A DNA stretch of 64,000 bases, from positions 4,278,001 to 4,342,000 of the forward strand of contig NZ_FNTG01000001.1 in the NCBI RefSeq assembly GCF_900104795.1, given 5' to 3'. The notes beneath the pieces are model-generated. The model was not told the DNA's origin, did not search any database, and saw only the letters and a list, made by a program, of their open reading frames with translations. The translations under genes were made by a program, and so were the position numbers. Below are positions 1 to 8,628 of this stretch, piece by piece (the stretch's first letter is position 1; every line of letters begins with the position of its first letter). The stretch comes from Burkholderia sp. WP9. Lineage in GTDB: Bacteria > Pseudomonadota > Gammaproteobacteria > Burkholderiales > Burkholderiaceae.

Positions 1-1
1 A

Positions 2-145
2 CTCGGCACGCTGTACATTACGAGCGCGCGTTGCGACCTCGATGCGGCCGCGCTCGCCGACGATACGCGGGCGGGCGGCGTGTTCATCGCGACGCCCGGA
101 CGGCGTGGTTTGCCGGAACCGGTGTTCCAAGGCGCGCCTGCTTAG
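2..145 (+). CDS. SMP-30/gluconolactonase/LRE-family protein, C-terminal fragment
   Basis: Only the last 47 codons lie in the window, ending at TAG 143-145. The frame reads LGTLYITSARCDL, then AGGVF, then GLPEPVFQG before the stop. This is the typical closing beta-propeller strand and C-terminus of SMP-30/gluconolactonase (regucalcin-like) proteins, which hydrolyse sugar lactones using a bound divalent metal. The metal ligands would be upstream, outside the window. The gene lies 5' of an aldose 1-epimerase on the same strand, so the pair probably belongs to a sugar-oxidation operon, for example for arabinose or galactose; the substrate cannot be told from here. Family assignment rests on the C-terminal signature only. 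Confidence 0.72.
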   Translation, partial: LGTLYITSARCDLDAAALADDTRAGGVFIATPGRRGLPEPVFQGAPA

Positions 146-371
146 CGCAGAATGACGCTGCCTCGGTCTCGAGGCAGCAACGAAGCAACGCAGCAACGAA
201 GCGCAATGAGGCATTGAATCTGAAAGTGTGTCGCAAGTTGATGTTGCAATACCAGTGGCAGCAAATCGGCAGCATGCAGTTCGGACCCAGAGGCGACCCG
301 GTCAAGAAAATCGCCCTACAGCATCCGTCAGCAATGACGGCAACGTCCCAAGCCTCTCGATGGAGCCAGAT

Positions 372-1433
372 ATGACTGTTGCGAATCTCGTTTCCTCCTC
401 CCCACAGACCTCTCAGAGCCGACGCTCGCGACTCGCCGCGGCGGCCAATCCGGTGCTTCCGGGTCCCAGCACGTCGGCGGTGGCCGTCGGCGAAACCAGC
501 GGCGGCGATGTCGCGTGCATTACGCTCGCCAATGCGCATTTGCGTCTCGATGTCGCGCCGACGCTCGGTGGCGGCGTCACCCGTTTCGACTGGCGCAACG
601 ACGGCGCGCTCACGCCGATCTTCCGGCGCTGCCGCCATGTCGGGGTCGATACGCAACCGAACGAACTCGCCTGCTATCCGCTGCTGCCGTATTCGAACCG
701 GATCGGCGGCGGGCATTTCAACGTGGCGGGCCGTCGCGTCGAGGTGCCGCGCAATCGCGCCGACGAACCCCTGCCGATTCACGGCGACGGTTGGCAATCG
801 GCCTGGCAGGTCGCCGAGTCGGACCGTGAAAACGTGCGGCTCACGCTCGATCGCCGCGATGGCAAGCCCTACGCATACAGTGCGACGCAAACCTATACGC
901 TGGACGGCCCGACGCTCGTCGTGACGCTCGAAATCGAAAACGCCGGGCGTGAAGCGCTGCCTTTTGGGCTGGGCGTACATCCCTTCTTCGTGCGTGACGC
1001 GGACACCGAGTTGTCGGCGGCGGCCGGCGGCCTGTGGCTCTCCGGCGACGACTGGCTGCCCGTGCGGCACGTGCCGGCGCCGCCCGCCTGGCAATTCGGC
1101 GTGGCGTATCCGCTGCCGGAAACCATCGTCAATCACGCTTTCACCGGCTGGAGCGGCCAGGCGGCGGTGGTGTGGCCCAAGCGCCGCCTGTCGCTGAACA
1201 TTGCCGCCGATACCGACTACTACGTGCTGTACACGCCGCCGGGCGAAGACTTCTTCTGCTTCGAACCCGTCGATCATCCGATCAACGCGATGAATCTGGC
1301 CGGCGGCGCGAGTGAAAACGGCATGACCTTGCTGGGACGCGGCGAGCGTCTCACGCGCACGTTCCGCTTCACCGTCGAGCGCACCGGTTTGCGCTCGATG
1401 CCGGGAGCGCGCGGCTCGAAGCGCAAGCAGTAG
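372..1433 (+). CDS. aldose 1-epimerase (galactose mutarotase family)
   Basis: A 353-residue protein of the GalM-like superfamily, which interconverts the alpha and beta anomers of aldoses in the cytoplasm. Visible family features are NRIGGGHF (the strand carrying the substrate-binding Asn-Arg), PIHGDGW with the conserved His, GVHPFF with the second catalytic His region, and [12 protein letters not shown] near the C-terminus. ATG 372 gives the usual length; an in-frame ATG at 360 and a longer frame back to 228 are possible, but that extra sequence looks like non-coding DNA. It follows an SMP-30-type lactonase gene, so a role in sugar catabolism is likely. The exact sugar is unknown. Confidence 0.85.
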   Translation: MTVANLVSSSPQTSQSRRSRLAAAANPVLPGPSTSAVAVGETSGGDVACITLANAHLRLDVAPTLGGGVTRFDWRNDGALTPIFRRCRHVGVDTQPNELACYPLLPYSNRIGGGHFNVAGRRVEVPRNRADEPLPIHGDGWQSAWQVAESDRENVRLTLDRRDGKPYAYSATQTYTLDGPTLVVTLEIENAGREALPFGLGVHPFFVRDADTELSAAAGGLWLSGDDWLPVRHVPAPPAWQFGVAYPLPETIVNHAFTGWSGQAAVVWPKRRLSLNIAADTDYYVLYTPPGEDFFCFEPVDHPINAMNLAGGASENGMTLLGRGERLTRTFRFTVERTGLRSMPGARGSKRKQ

Positions 1434-1629
1434 CGGGCGAGGGTGGCGCGACAGGGCGGACGTGTGCATGCCCTGATGCGCTGCGGGCAATCGGCTCGCA
1501 CGCTTCGCGAGCGCCGGGCCGATGCCGTGCGCACCTAGGGCGCGTTGCGGACGCTAGCCTCGCCTGTCCGCATCTCGCTCCGGACCAACGCTGCGCACGC
1601 TCGCAGCGCGGACCGCCCCGCAGGACGGG

Positions 1630-1635
1630 TAAAAT
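1630..1635 (+). promoter_or_regulatory. candidate -10 element for pyrF
   Basis: TAAAAT preceded by GGG lies 41 bases before the pyrF start. No convincing -35 hexamer is seen at 17 bases, so this is a tentative extended -10 type promoter. Confidence 0.35.
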
Positions 1636-1675
1636 ACGCGCCTCTTCCGTTTTCCTGCTCGCCGCGAGACCCACC

Positions 1676-2491
1676 ATGTCCAATTTCATCCAGACACTCA
1701 ACGACGCCTGGCAGCGCACCAACTCGCTGCTGTGCGTCGGCCTCGATCCCGAGCCCACTAAATTCCCGGGCGCGCTCGCGGGCCGGCCCGAAGCGATTTT
1801 CGACTTCTGCCGCACGATCGTCGACGCAACGGCGCCGTATGCGTCGTCGTTCAAACCGCAGATTGCCTACTTCGCGGCACATCGCGCGGAAGACCAGCTC
1901 GAGCAGTTGATCGCCCACATTCACGCGAACCATCCGGGGCTGCCGGTGATTCTGGATGCGAAGCGCGGCGACATCGGCAGCACCGCCGAGCAATATGCGC
2001 GCGAGGCGTTCGAGCGCTATCAGGCCGACGCGGTCACGGTGAATCCGTACATGGGTTTCGATTCGATCCAGCCGTATCTGGAGCACGAAGGCAAAGGCGT
2101 CATCGTGCTGTGCCGCACGTCGAACGCGGGTGGCTCCGATCTGCAATTCCTGGAAACGGGCGGCCGTCCGCTGTATCAGGTCGTCGCGCAACTGGCGGCT
2201 GACAAATGGAATGCAAGCGGCCAACTGGGTCTGGTGGTCGGCGCGACGTTCCCGAAGGAAATCGAAGTGGTGCGGGGGATTGTCGGCGATATGCCGCTGC
2301 TGATTCCGGGCATCGGCGCGCAAGGCGGCGACGTGCAAGCCACGGTCAACGCCGGCCGTACCGCGAATGGCACGGGCATGCTGATCAACTCGTCGCGGGC
2401 GATTATCTACGCGGGCAAGGGTGACGATTTCGCCGAAGCCGCAGCGAAGGCCGCGATGGAAACGCGCGACCGGATCAACGCGTTCCGGTAA
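1676..2491 (+). CDS. pyrF: orotidine 5'-phosphate decarboxylase (type 2)
   Basis: Decarboxylates OMP to UMP, the last step of de novo pyrimidine synthesis, in the cytoplasm. The 271-residue length and the motif [15 protein letters not shown], carrying the catalytic Lys-Asp pair, mark the type 2 (long) PyrF found in beta-proteobacteria and actinobacteria rather than the shorter E. coli type. Other family segments are LCVGLDPEP at the N-terminus and [11 protein letters not shown] (phosphate-binding loop) towards the C-terminus. ATG 1676 follows a CCACC stretch. The gene stands alone; pyrC is elsewhere in the window near 62 kb. Assignment is secure. Confidence 0.95.
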   Translation: MSNFIQTLNDAWQRTNSLLCVGLDPEPTKFPGALAGRPEAIFDFCRTIVDATAPYASSFKPQIAYFAAHRAEDQLEQLIAHIHANHPGLPVILDAKRGDIGSTAEQYAREAFERYQADAVTVNPYMGFDSIQPYLEHEGKGVIVLCRTSNAGGSDLQFLETGGRPLYQVVAQLAADKWNASGQLGLVVGATFPKEIEVVRGIVGDMPLLIPGIGAQGGDVQATVNAGRTANGTGMLINSSRAIIYAGKGDDFAEAAAKAAMETRDRINAFR

Positions 2492-2535
2492 TCGCAGGCT
2501 GTTTTTTCGAAGACAGCTTCATGAGCGGGTGGGGT

Positions 2536-3054
2536 TCAAATGGGCCCCAACCGCCCGATCAACGCCGCATGCTGCGGATGTCGCGCTTTCAGCGCATCGA
2601 CATCCGCCAGCTCGAATTCGCTGAATTCAAAACCCGGCGCGACGGTGCAGCCCACCAGCGCGAAGGTCGCCGGATCCGCGCACTCCGCCGCGAACCACAA
2701 ACCTGCGGGCACCACGGCCTGAAACACAGCGTCGGCATGCGTCAGCGCGTTGCCGAGTCTGTGCGTCACCAGCGCGCCGGTCTCGTCGAGCACGTGAACG
2801 TGCAACGGCTCGCCCGCATAGAAATGCCAGACCTCGTCGGATTTGATCCGATGCCACGCCGAATGCGCGCCGTCACTGAGCAGGTAGTAGATCGCTGTCG
2901 ACGCCGAGCGGGTTTCCGCGGAACCGCCGCCGTCTTTGTCGCGCATCACGCGCTCCGCCGACCGATACGTTTCGCTAAAAAATCCGCCTTCGGGATGCGG
3001 CTTGAGATCGAGGCGGCGGACCAGTTCGTCTTTGACTGCGCGCGAATCAGGCAT
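2536..3054 (-). CDS. cupin-like DUF985 protein
   Basis: A 172-residue protein of the DUF985/cupin_5 family, single-domain beta-barrel proteins of unknown function related to yeast YML079w. Family hallmarks are HPEGGFFSETYRS near the N-terminus, YYLLSDGAHSAWHRI, EVWHFYAGEPL and the closing PGFEFSEFELAD. The His and Glu residues are spaced as in cupins that bind a metal or small molecule, but no activity can be assigned. It is the last gene of a reverse-strand run thiL-pgpA-pncC-cupin, 23 bases after pncC, so it is probably co-transcribed. Confidence 0.8.
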   Translation of the reverse strand: MPDSRAVKDELVRRLDLKPHPEGGFFSETYRSAERVMRDKDGGGSAETRSASTAIYYLLSDGAHSAWHRIKSDEVWHFYAGEPLHVHVLDETGALVTHRLGNALTHADAVFQAVVPAGLWFAAECADPATFALVGCTVAPGFEFSEFELADVDALKARHPQHAALIGRLGPI

Positions 3055-3077
3055 GGGCTTTCCGCGTTGAAGAAGGG

Positions 3078-3578
3078 TTAATGCTCGCGCTCGTCGAGCA
3101 AGGCGAGTACCCCGCGCAAGGCATGTGCGGCGGCCTGCACGCGAATCTTTTCGCGGTCGCCCTTGAAAATCTTCGTTTCCACCGACGTATGCAGCCGGTT
3201 GCTCCAGCCGAACGAGACCATGCCGACCGGCTTGGTCTCGGTGCCGCCACCCGGACCGGCGACGCCGGTAATCGACAGCGAAACCTGCGCGCGGCTATTG
3301 CGCAGCGCGCCTTCGGCCATGGCGCGCGCCACCTGCTCGCTGACCGCGCCGTGCTTCTCGATCAACTCGGCGGGCACGCCGATCATTTCGCTCTTCGCCT
3401 GATTCGAATACGTGACGAAGCCGCGCTCGAACCAGCCGCTGCTGCCGGAAATGTCGGTGATCGCGGTCGCCACCATGCCGCCCGTGCAGGACTCGGCGGT
3501 GACGAGCATCAGGCGCTCGTCGCGCAGACGGTTGCTCACGCGAATGGCGAGCTGATGAACGACGGAATCGGTAGGCAT
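3078..3578 (-). CDS. pncC: CinA C-terminal-domain protein, probable NMN amidohydrolase
   Basis: A stand-alone CinA C-terminal domain of 166 residues. Members of this family deamidate nicotinamide mononucleotide in the pyridine nucleotide salvage cycle. Signature segments are TAESCTGGMVATAITDISG, RGFVTYSNQAKSEMIGV, the AVSEQVARAMAEGA helix, and SITGVAGPGGGT with the glycine-rich loop. The start at 3578 gives MPTDSVVHQLA, the normal family N-terminus; a longer frame to 3641 adds only Pro/Gly/Ala-rich sequence and is less likely. It sits between pgpA and the cupin gene on the same strand, an order common in Burkholderiales. Confidence 0.9.
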   Translation of the reverse strand: MPTDSVVHQLAIRVSNRLRDERLMLVTAESCTGGMVATAITDISGSSGWFERGFVTYSNQAKSEMIGVPAELIEKHGAVSEQVARAMAEGALRNSRAQVSLSITGVAGPGGGTETKPVGMVSFGWSNRLHTSVETKIFKGDREKIRVQAAAHALRGVLALLDEREH

Positions 3579-3644
3579 GGCGTCAATCCGGAGAGCAGGG
3601 ACCGGCGGTGGCTGCCCGGCGGCGCGCGGGCCGCCGGGCAACGG

Positions 3645-4226
3645 TTATACGGACATGCGCCAGAGCGCAATCACGAGCAGCGTGAAAAACGCGGCGACCA
3701 GGTCATCGAACATGATGCCAAAGCCACCTTTCAGACGTCGATCGAAATAACCGATGGGCGGCGGTTTCACCATGTCGAAGAAGCGGAACACGATGAACGC
3801 CCACAGCTGGCCGGTCAGCGTGACCGGCGTGACCATCAGCAGCACCAGCCAGAAGGCGATGATTTCGTCCCACACCACGGGCGACGGATCGTCGATGCCG
3901 AGCTTCTTCGCGGTAAACCCGCAAATCGCAATCCCGCCGAAGAAGCCGGCCACGATCAGCGCGCCCCATTCGACCACCGTCAGGTAGCGGCTCAGGACGG
4001 CGAACGAGGCCCACGCGAAGAGCGTGCCGATCGTGCCCGGCGCGACTGGCGACAAGCCGCTGCCAAACCCCAGCGACAGGATGTGCAGCGGATGCGACAG
4101 CATGAAGCGCGCGGTGGCACGGCGCGGCTGACGGCCCGGCGGACGCGGATCGGGCGCGCGCGGCGCGCGGGGCGGTTCGCCGCCGATGAGTTTGTCGGCA
4201 GCGCCGAGCGGGGGATCAGTCTGCAT
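3645..4226 (-). CDS. pgpA: phosphatidylglycerophosphatase A
   Basis: Dephosphorylates phosphatidylglycerol phosphate to phosphatidylglycerol at the inner membrane. The 193 residues contain GFGSGLSPVAPGTIGTL (PgpA substrate-binding loop), VVWDEIIAFWLVL (the conserved acidic metal-binding segment), RFFDMVKPPPIGYFD, and hydrophobic segments around residues 65-85, 120-135 and 170-190. About 40 Pro/Arg-rich residues precede the conserved domain, which could mean that translation starts later. ATG 4226 overlaps the end of thiL by 11 bases, so the two are translationally linked. The thiL-pgpA-cinA order is a known conserved arrangement. Confidence 0.93.
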   Translation of the reverse strand: MQTDPPLGAADKLIGGEPPRAPRAPDPRPPGRQPRRATARFMLSHPLHILSLGFGSGLSPVAPGTIGTLFAWASFAVLSRYLTVVEWGALIVAGFFGGIAICGFTAKKLGIDDPSPVVWDEIIAFWLVLLMVTPVTLTGQLWAFIVFRFFDMVKPPPIGYFDRRLKGGFGIMFDDLVAAFFTLLVIALWRMSV

Positions 4227-5214
4227 GAAAGTGGTCGAAGCCTTGCAACGTCAGTGTGAGCGGCGCGCCAGCGGTGTCGTGCCAGCTGATCGCCGGGCGC
4301 TCGGTCGCCGCCTGGAGAGCGCTTATTGTACCGATGCGGGTGACCGGCACACCCACGTCGCGACCTGCCGCTTCGACCGAGGCGCGCGCCGAGGCCGGCG
4401 CGGTGAAACACAGCTCGTAGTCGTCGCCGCCGGCGAGCGTGCAGCGGCGCTGGATCTCGGGCGAGAGCCGGCGCAGCGCGTCCGAGCGCGGCACGGCGTC
4501 GACGTCGACGGCGGCTCGAAGGTTCGATCGTTCGAGGATGTGCAGCAGGTCGCCGGCGAGGCCGTCCGAGAGGTCGAGCGCCGCGTGGGCGATGCCTCGC
4601 AGTGCCAGCCCGAGGGCGACACGTGGCTCCGGGCGTTCGAGGGCGCGACGAAACGTCGCAGCGTCGCTGGCATCCGCGGACCACTCACCGCGTTGCACGC
4701 CGAGGCCGGCGCGCGCGTCGCCGAGCGTGCCGGAAATCCAGATATCGTCACCCGGCTGCGCGGCGTCGCGGCGCAGCGCCGCGCGCGGCGGCACGCTGCC
4801 GAACACGGTAATGCACAGATTCAGCGGGCCCCCCGTCGTATCGCCGCCGACCAATTCGCAGCCGTAGCGTTCGGCCAGCGCGAACAGCCCTTCGCTGAAC
4901 GCGGCGAGCCACGCTTCATCCGCTTTCGGCAGGGCGAACGCCAGCGTGAACGCCAGCGGTTTGGCGCCCATGGCGGCGAGGTCCGACAGATTGACCGCCA
5001 GCGCTTTGTGACCCAGCGCCTCGGGATCGACGTCAGGAAAGAAGTGGCGGCCTTCGACCAGCATGTCCGTCGAAATCGCCAGCATTTCGCCTGCGGGCGG
5101 CGCGAGCAGCGCACAGTCGTCACCGATGCCGAGCGTGCCGCCCGCGGCGTCGGAGGGCCGCGCCGCAGCGCGGCGGGCGAAGAAGCGATCGATCAGCGAA
5201 AACTCGGAGAGCAT
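4216..5214 (-). CDS. thiL: thiamine-monophosphate kinase
   Basis: Phosphorylates thiamine monophosphate to thiamine diphosphate with ATP in the cytoplasm. The 332-residue protein has LGIGDDCALLAPP (acidic Mg-binding strand), ISTDMLVEGRHFF, KALAVNLSDLAAMGAKP, VGGDTTGG and HAALDLSDGLAGDL, all hallmarks of the PurM/ThiL fold. It begins a reverse-strand set thiL-pgpA-pncC-cupin. About 250 bases separate it from the divergent malic enzyme gene, and both promoters should lie in that gap. No riboswitch is apparent upstream, which is normal for a salvage kinase. Confidence 0.94.
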   Translation of the reverse strand: MLSEFSLIDRFFARRAAARPSDAAGGTLGIGDDCALLAPPAGEMLAISTDMLVEGRHFFPDVDPEALGHKALAVNLSDLAAMGAKPLAFTLAFALPKADEAWLAAFSEGLFALAERYGCELVGGDTTGGPLNLCITVFGSVPPRAALRRDAAQPGDDIWISGTLGDARAGLGVQRGEWSADASDAATFRRALERPEPRVALGLALRGIAHAALDLSDGLAGDLLHILERSNLRAAVDVDAVPRSDALRRLSPEIQRRCTLAGGDDYELCFTAPASARASVEAAGRDVGVPVTRIGTISALQAATERPAISWHDTAGAPLTLTLQGFDHFHAD

Positions 5215-5466
5215 GGTGGCGATGGATGAACGGATAAATGCCGCGAAGTTCGGCTAACGGCGCGCATTGTACGAAGTGGGCAAGGGATCGAGACGCGATC
5301 CGCTGCCAACTCCGAGACGGGCGACGTTTGGGCGCAAGCAGGTTACGCCAGCCTTTCGCTCTGTTTAAGTCGCGGCAGTTGTACCCGTATTGAAGGAATT
5401 GGGGTGGCAATTGGGGCTACAATGCCGTCGAACGTCTATTCTAATCTGCCCTTCGAAGCCCGCCTT
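5215..5466. promoter_or_regulatory. divergent intergenic region thiL / malic enzyme
   Basis: A 252-base gap between divergent genes. A -10-like TACAAT is at 5418-5423 on the forward strand, but no -35 at standard spacing is convincing. No hairpin or repeat is evident. Confidence 0.4.
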
Positions 5467-7761
5467 ATGTCGACTCCCGTCAATAGCAAACTCCGCGAAG
5501 CCGCCCTCGATTACCACGAGTTCCCCACCCCCGGGAAGATCGCGATCGCCCCGACCAAGCAGATGATCAACCAACGCGACCTTGCGCTGGCGTACTCGCC
5601 GGGCGTGGCATTCGCGTGTGAGGAAATCGTCGAGAACCCGCTGAACGCCGCGCGCTTCACCGCGCGCAGCAACCTGGTCGGCGTGGTCACGAACGGCACC
5701 GCGGTGCTCGGTCTGGGCAACATCGGGCCGCTCGCCTCGAAGCCGGTCATGGAAGGCAAGGCCGTCCTGTTCAAGAAATTCGCCGGCATCGACGTGTTCG
5801 ATATCGAGCTGAACGAGTCCGACCCGCACAAGCTGGTCGACGTGATCGCGGCGCTGGAGCCGACCTTCGGCGGCATCAACCTCGAAGACATCAAGGCGCC
5901 GGACTGCTTCATCGTCGAACGCGAATGCCGCAAGCGCATGAAGATTCCGGTTTTCCACGACGACCAGCACGGCACGGCGATCGTCGTCGCGGCGGCCATC
6001 ACCAACGGTCTGAAGGTGGTCGGCAAGGACATCAAGGAAGTCAAGCTGGTGTCCTCGGGCGCGGGCGCGGCGGCGCTGGCCTGTCTGGACCTGCTGGTCG
6101 ATATCGGCCTGCCGCTCGAAAACATCACCGTGACCGATTTGGCCGGCGTGGTCTACAAGGGCCGCGTCGAGCTGATGGACCCGGACAAGGAGCGCTTCGC
6201 GCGTGAAACCGACGCCCGCACGCTTGCCGAAGCGATCGGCGGCGCGGACGTTTTCCTCGGCCTCTCGGCCGGCGGCGTGCTCAAGCAGGACATGGTCAAG
6301 CAGATGGCGGACAAGCCGCTGATTCTGGCGCTGGCCAACCCCACGCCGGAAATCCTGCCGGAACTCGCACTGGAAGTGCGTCCGGACGCCGTGCTGTGCA
6401 CGGGCCGCACGGACTACCCGAACCAGGTGAACAACGTGCTGGTGTTCCCGTTCCTGTTCCGCGGCGCGCTGGATGCGGGCGCGACTACGGTGACGCGGGA
6501 AATGGAAATCGCGGCGGTCAATGCGATCGCCGAACTGGCGCGCCAGGAGCAGAGCGATATCGTCGCGACGGCGTATGGCATTCAGGACCTGTCGTTCGGC
6601 CCTGAGTATCTGATTCCGAAGCCGTTCGATCCGCGTCTGATCGTCAAGGTCGCGCCGGCCGTGGCGAAGGCCGCGATGGATTCGGGTGTCGCCGAGCGTC
6701 CGATCGAGGACATGGACGCTTACGAACAGCATCTGCAGCAGTTCGTGTATCACAGCGGCACGACCATGAAGCCGATTTTCCAGCTGGCGCGCGGCGTCGA
6801 GCCGGAGAAGAAGCGCATTGTGTTCGCGGAAGGCGAAGAAGAGCGCGTGCTGCGCGCCATGCAGATAATCGTCGACGAAAAGCTGGCCAAGCCGATTCTG
6901 ATCGGCCGCCCGGCTGTGATCGAGCAGCGTATTGCGCGCTACGGTCTGCGTCTGGTCGCGGGTCAGGACTACACGGTCGTGAACACCGACCACGACGAGC
7001 GTTACCGCGACTTCTGGCAGGAATATCACAAGATGATGTCGCGCAAGGGCATCAGCGCGCAGATGGCCAAGCTCGAAATGCGCCGCCGCACCACACTGAT
7101 CGGCGCGATGCTGGTGGAAAAGGGCGAAGCCGACGGCATGATCTGCGGCACGGTGTCGACCACGCACCGGCACCTGCACTTCATCGATCAGGTGATCGGC
7201 AAGAAGGAAGGCGCGAAGGTCTACGCGGCGATGAACGCGCTGGTCCTGCCGAATCGTCAGATCTTCCTCGTGGATACGCACGTGAACGTCGATCCGACGC
7301 CGGAGCAACTCGCCGAAATCACGATCATGGCGGCGGAAGAAGTGCGCCGTTTCGGTATCGAGCCGAAGATCGCGCTGCTGTCGCATTCGAACTTCGGCAC
7401 CAGCAACGCGCCGACCGCGCAGAAGATGCGCGACACGCTGGCCATCCTGCGCGAACGCGCGCCGGACCTGCAGGTGGACGGCGAAATGCACGGCGACATC
7501 GCACTCGACGCAAATCTGCGCCGCGAAGTGATGCCCGACTCAACGCTCGAAGGCGACGCGAACCTGCTGGTGCTGCCGAACATCGACGCGGCCAACATCT
7601 CGTACAACCTGCTGAAGACCGCCGCGGGCAACAACATCGCGATTGGTCCGATGCTGCTGGGCGCGGCCAAGCCGGTGCACGTGCTGACGGCTTCGGCGAC
7701 GGTGCGCCGGATCGTCAACATGACGGCGCTGCTGGTGGCGGATGTGATCGCGGCGCGTTAA
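5467..7761 (+). CDS. maeB: NADP-dependent malic enzyme with C-terminal phosphotransacetylase domain
   Basis: Oxidative decarboxylation of malate to pyruvate, supplying NADPH and pyruvate. At 764 residues this is the large bacterial MaeB type. The malic-enzyme part (about 1-430) shows LALAYSPGVA, NGTAVLGLGNIGPLASKPVMEGK, FHDDQHGTA and VSSGAGAAALACLDLL (dinucleotide-binding loop). The rest resembles phosphate acetyltransferase (LARGVEPEKKRIVFAEGEEER, GEMHGDIALD), a domain regarded as regulatory (acetyl-CoA sensing) in this family. ATG 5467 gives MSTPVNSKLREAALDYHEFP, the usual N-terminus; the frame is open 21 codons further upstream. Monocistronic. The hairpin after the gene is oriented for the opposite strand. 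Confidence 0.94.
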   Translation: MSTPVNSKLREAALDYHEFPTPGKIAIAPTKQMINQRDLALAYSPGVAFACEEIVENPLNAARFTARSNLVGVVTNGTAVLGLGNIGPLASKPVMEGKAVLFKKFAGIDVFDIELNESDPHKLVDVIAALEPTFGGINLEDIKAPDCFIVERECRKRMKIPVFHDDQHGTAIVVAAAITNGLKVVGKDIKEVKLVSSGAGAAALACLDLLVDIGLPLENITVTDLAGVVYKGRVELMDPDKERFARETDARTLAEAIGGADVFLGLSAGGVLKQDMVKQMADKPLILALANPTPEILPELALEVRPDAVLCTGRTDYPNQVNNVLVFPFLFRGALDAGATTVTREMEIAAVNAIAELARQEQSDIVATAYGIQDLSFGPEYLIPKPFDPRLIVKVAPAVAKAAMDSGVAERPIEDMDAYEQHLQQFVYHSGTTMKPIFQLARGVEPEKKRIVFAEGEEERVLRAMQIIVDEKLAKPILIGRPAVIEQRIARYGLRLVAGQDYTVVNTDHDERYRDFWQEYHKMMSRKGISAQMAKLEMRRRTTLIGAMLVEKGEADGMICGTVSTTHRHLHFIDQVIGKKEGAKVYAAMNALVLPNRQIFLVDTHVNVDPTPEQLAEITIMAAEEVRRFGIEPKIALLSHSNFGTSNAPTAQKMRDTLAILRERAPDLQVDGEMHGDIALDANLRREVMPDSTLEGDANLLVLPNIDAANISYNLLKTAAGNNIAIGPMLLGAAKPVHVLTASATVRRIVNMTALLVADVIAAR

Positions 7762-7805
7762 TTCGCGATCCAGACAAAGCATGGCGCGGGAACGTCCGCG
7801 CTGTG

Positions 7806-7838
7806 AAAAAAAAAGGCGTGCCCGCAACGGGCACGCCT
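7806..7838 (-). terminator. Rho-independent terminator reading leftward
   Basis: An 11-bp perfect stem (7814-7824 with 7828-7838, loop CAA). On the reverse strand it is followed by an unbroken run of nine U, the arrangement of a strong intrinsic terminator. On the forward strand no U-run follows, so it is not a typical terminator for the malic enzyme gene. It implies reverse-strand transcription coming from the right. Confidence 0.8.
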
Positions 7839-8030
7839 CAGGGTGAACAGGGGATACCTCACCCTAAAAACGGCAAGTCAGACAAAATTCCGCCTTCAAA
7901 GAGCGCTCAACGGCTATAAGCCATTGCAACGGCGCATTCAGATGCTTGCAGACGCAGACGCAGCGGCCTGCCGACCACCCCCTCACACGCCCGCCTTCAC
8001 TCCATTTGCACCGTTAGAATAAATTTTAGC
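7806..8030 (-). ncRNA. putative small RNA, reverse strand
   Basis: There is no reverse-strand gene between here and rsmE, which ends at 9347 beyond the forward-strand RNase/barstar pair, yet a strong leftward terminator sits at 7806-7838. Just before it, in transcript direction, is a second hairpin: AGGGTGA/TCACCCT arms at 7840-7865. No plausible reverse-strand reading frame with a start and ribosome site is seen in 7839-8030. On the reverse strand, TTGACA-like and TTGACG-like hexamers lie near 8050-8070. The exact 5' end is a guess. This is an inference from terminator orientation and structure, not family recognition. Confidence 0.45.
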
Positions 8031-8048
8031 TTGACTAAGCTATTTATT
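8018..8048. repeat. AT-rich interrupted inverted repeat upstream of RNase gene
   Basis: AATAAAT and AGCTT (8018-8024, 8028-8032) are mirrored by AAGCT and ATTTATT (8037-8048) around GACT, with three unpaired T on the left. It lies about 155 bases before the RNase start and at the likely 5' end of the reverse-strand RNA, so it may be an operator or a promoter-associated palindrome. Confidence 0.5.
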
Positions 8049-8204
8049 CTGTCAAAAGTCGTCAAAGTCCCTCCGGTGGGCCATTCCCGCCTGATTGCAA
8101 GTTTGGGGTCGGCTGGCGAGCGTTGATTCCGGGGGCCATTAGCGATACCCTTACGTCTTTCATGGTCGTCAAACTCGTGATCTAACAGCGGGGAACCTTG
8201 ATAC

Positions 8205-8621
8205 ATGGCACGCAAGTGGCAACGCATGAAAGGCGTGCTGATCGGTGCTGTTACGCTGTGCGCTCTATCTGGCCCCGTGCCTGGCGCGTATGCACGCGAC
8301 TCCACGGCGCCCGCCGACTCGAACGCGCAGTTTCAGGGCACGATCGCGCTGGCGCAGTTGCCACGCGAAGCGGTCAATACATTGAACTTGATTGCCGCAG
8401 GCGGGCCTTACCCGTATGAGAAGGACGGCATCGTATTCGGCAATCGCGAACGGTTGCTGCCGGCCCATCGGCGCGGCTATTACCACGAATACACCGTTTC
8501 CACGCCTCGCTCACGTAATCGCGGGGCGCGTCGCATCGTCTGCGGAGGTCCGCTGAAGCGAACCGACAATTGTTACTACTCGGACGACCACTACACCAGT
8601 TTTAATCGTATTGTTGAATGA
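8205..8621 (+). CDS. secreted barnase/RNase Sa-like ribonuclease
   Basis: A 138-residue guanyl-specific ribonuclease of the microbial N1/T1/barnase superfamily. An N-terminal basic-hydrophobic signal peptide (about 1-30, ending PGAYA) implies export. The catalytic domain is recognisable from TLNLIAAGGPYPY, GIVFGNRERLLP, YYHEYTV with the likely catalytic Glu95, RGARRIV with Arg109/110, and YYSDDHYTSF with His129, matching the RNase Sa Glu-Arg-His set. Cys113 and Cys123 could form a disulfide after export. The barstar gene begins within ten bases of its stop. Such pairs are widespread in Burkholderia. The biological target (nutrition, competition or other) is unknown. Confidence 0.88.
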   Translation: MARKWQRMKGVLIGAVTLCALSGPVPGAYARDSTAPADSNAQFQGTIALAQLPREAVNTLNLIAAGGPYPYEKDGIVFGNRERLLPAHRRGYYHEYTVSTPRSRNRGARRIVCGGPLKRTDNCYYSDDHYTSFNRIVE

Positions 8622-8628
8622 CATCGGG

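Noticed and set aside
5365..7491. A 708-codon open frame antisense to the malic enzyme gene
   Set aside because: Its Arg/His-rich composition and exact overlap with a conserved gene mark it as a shadow frame caused by high-GC codon use.
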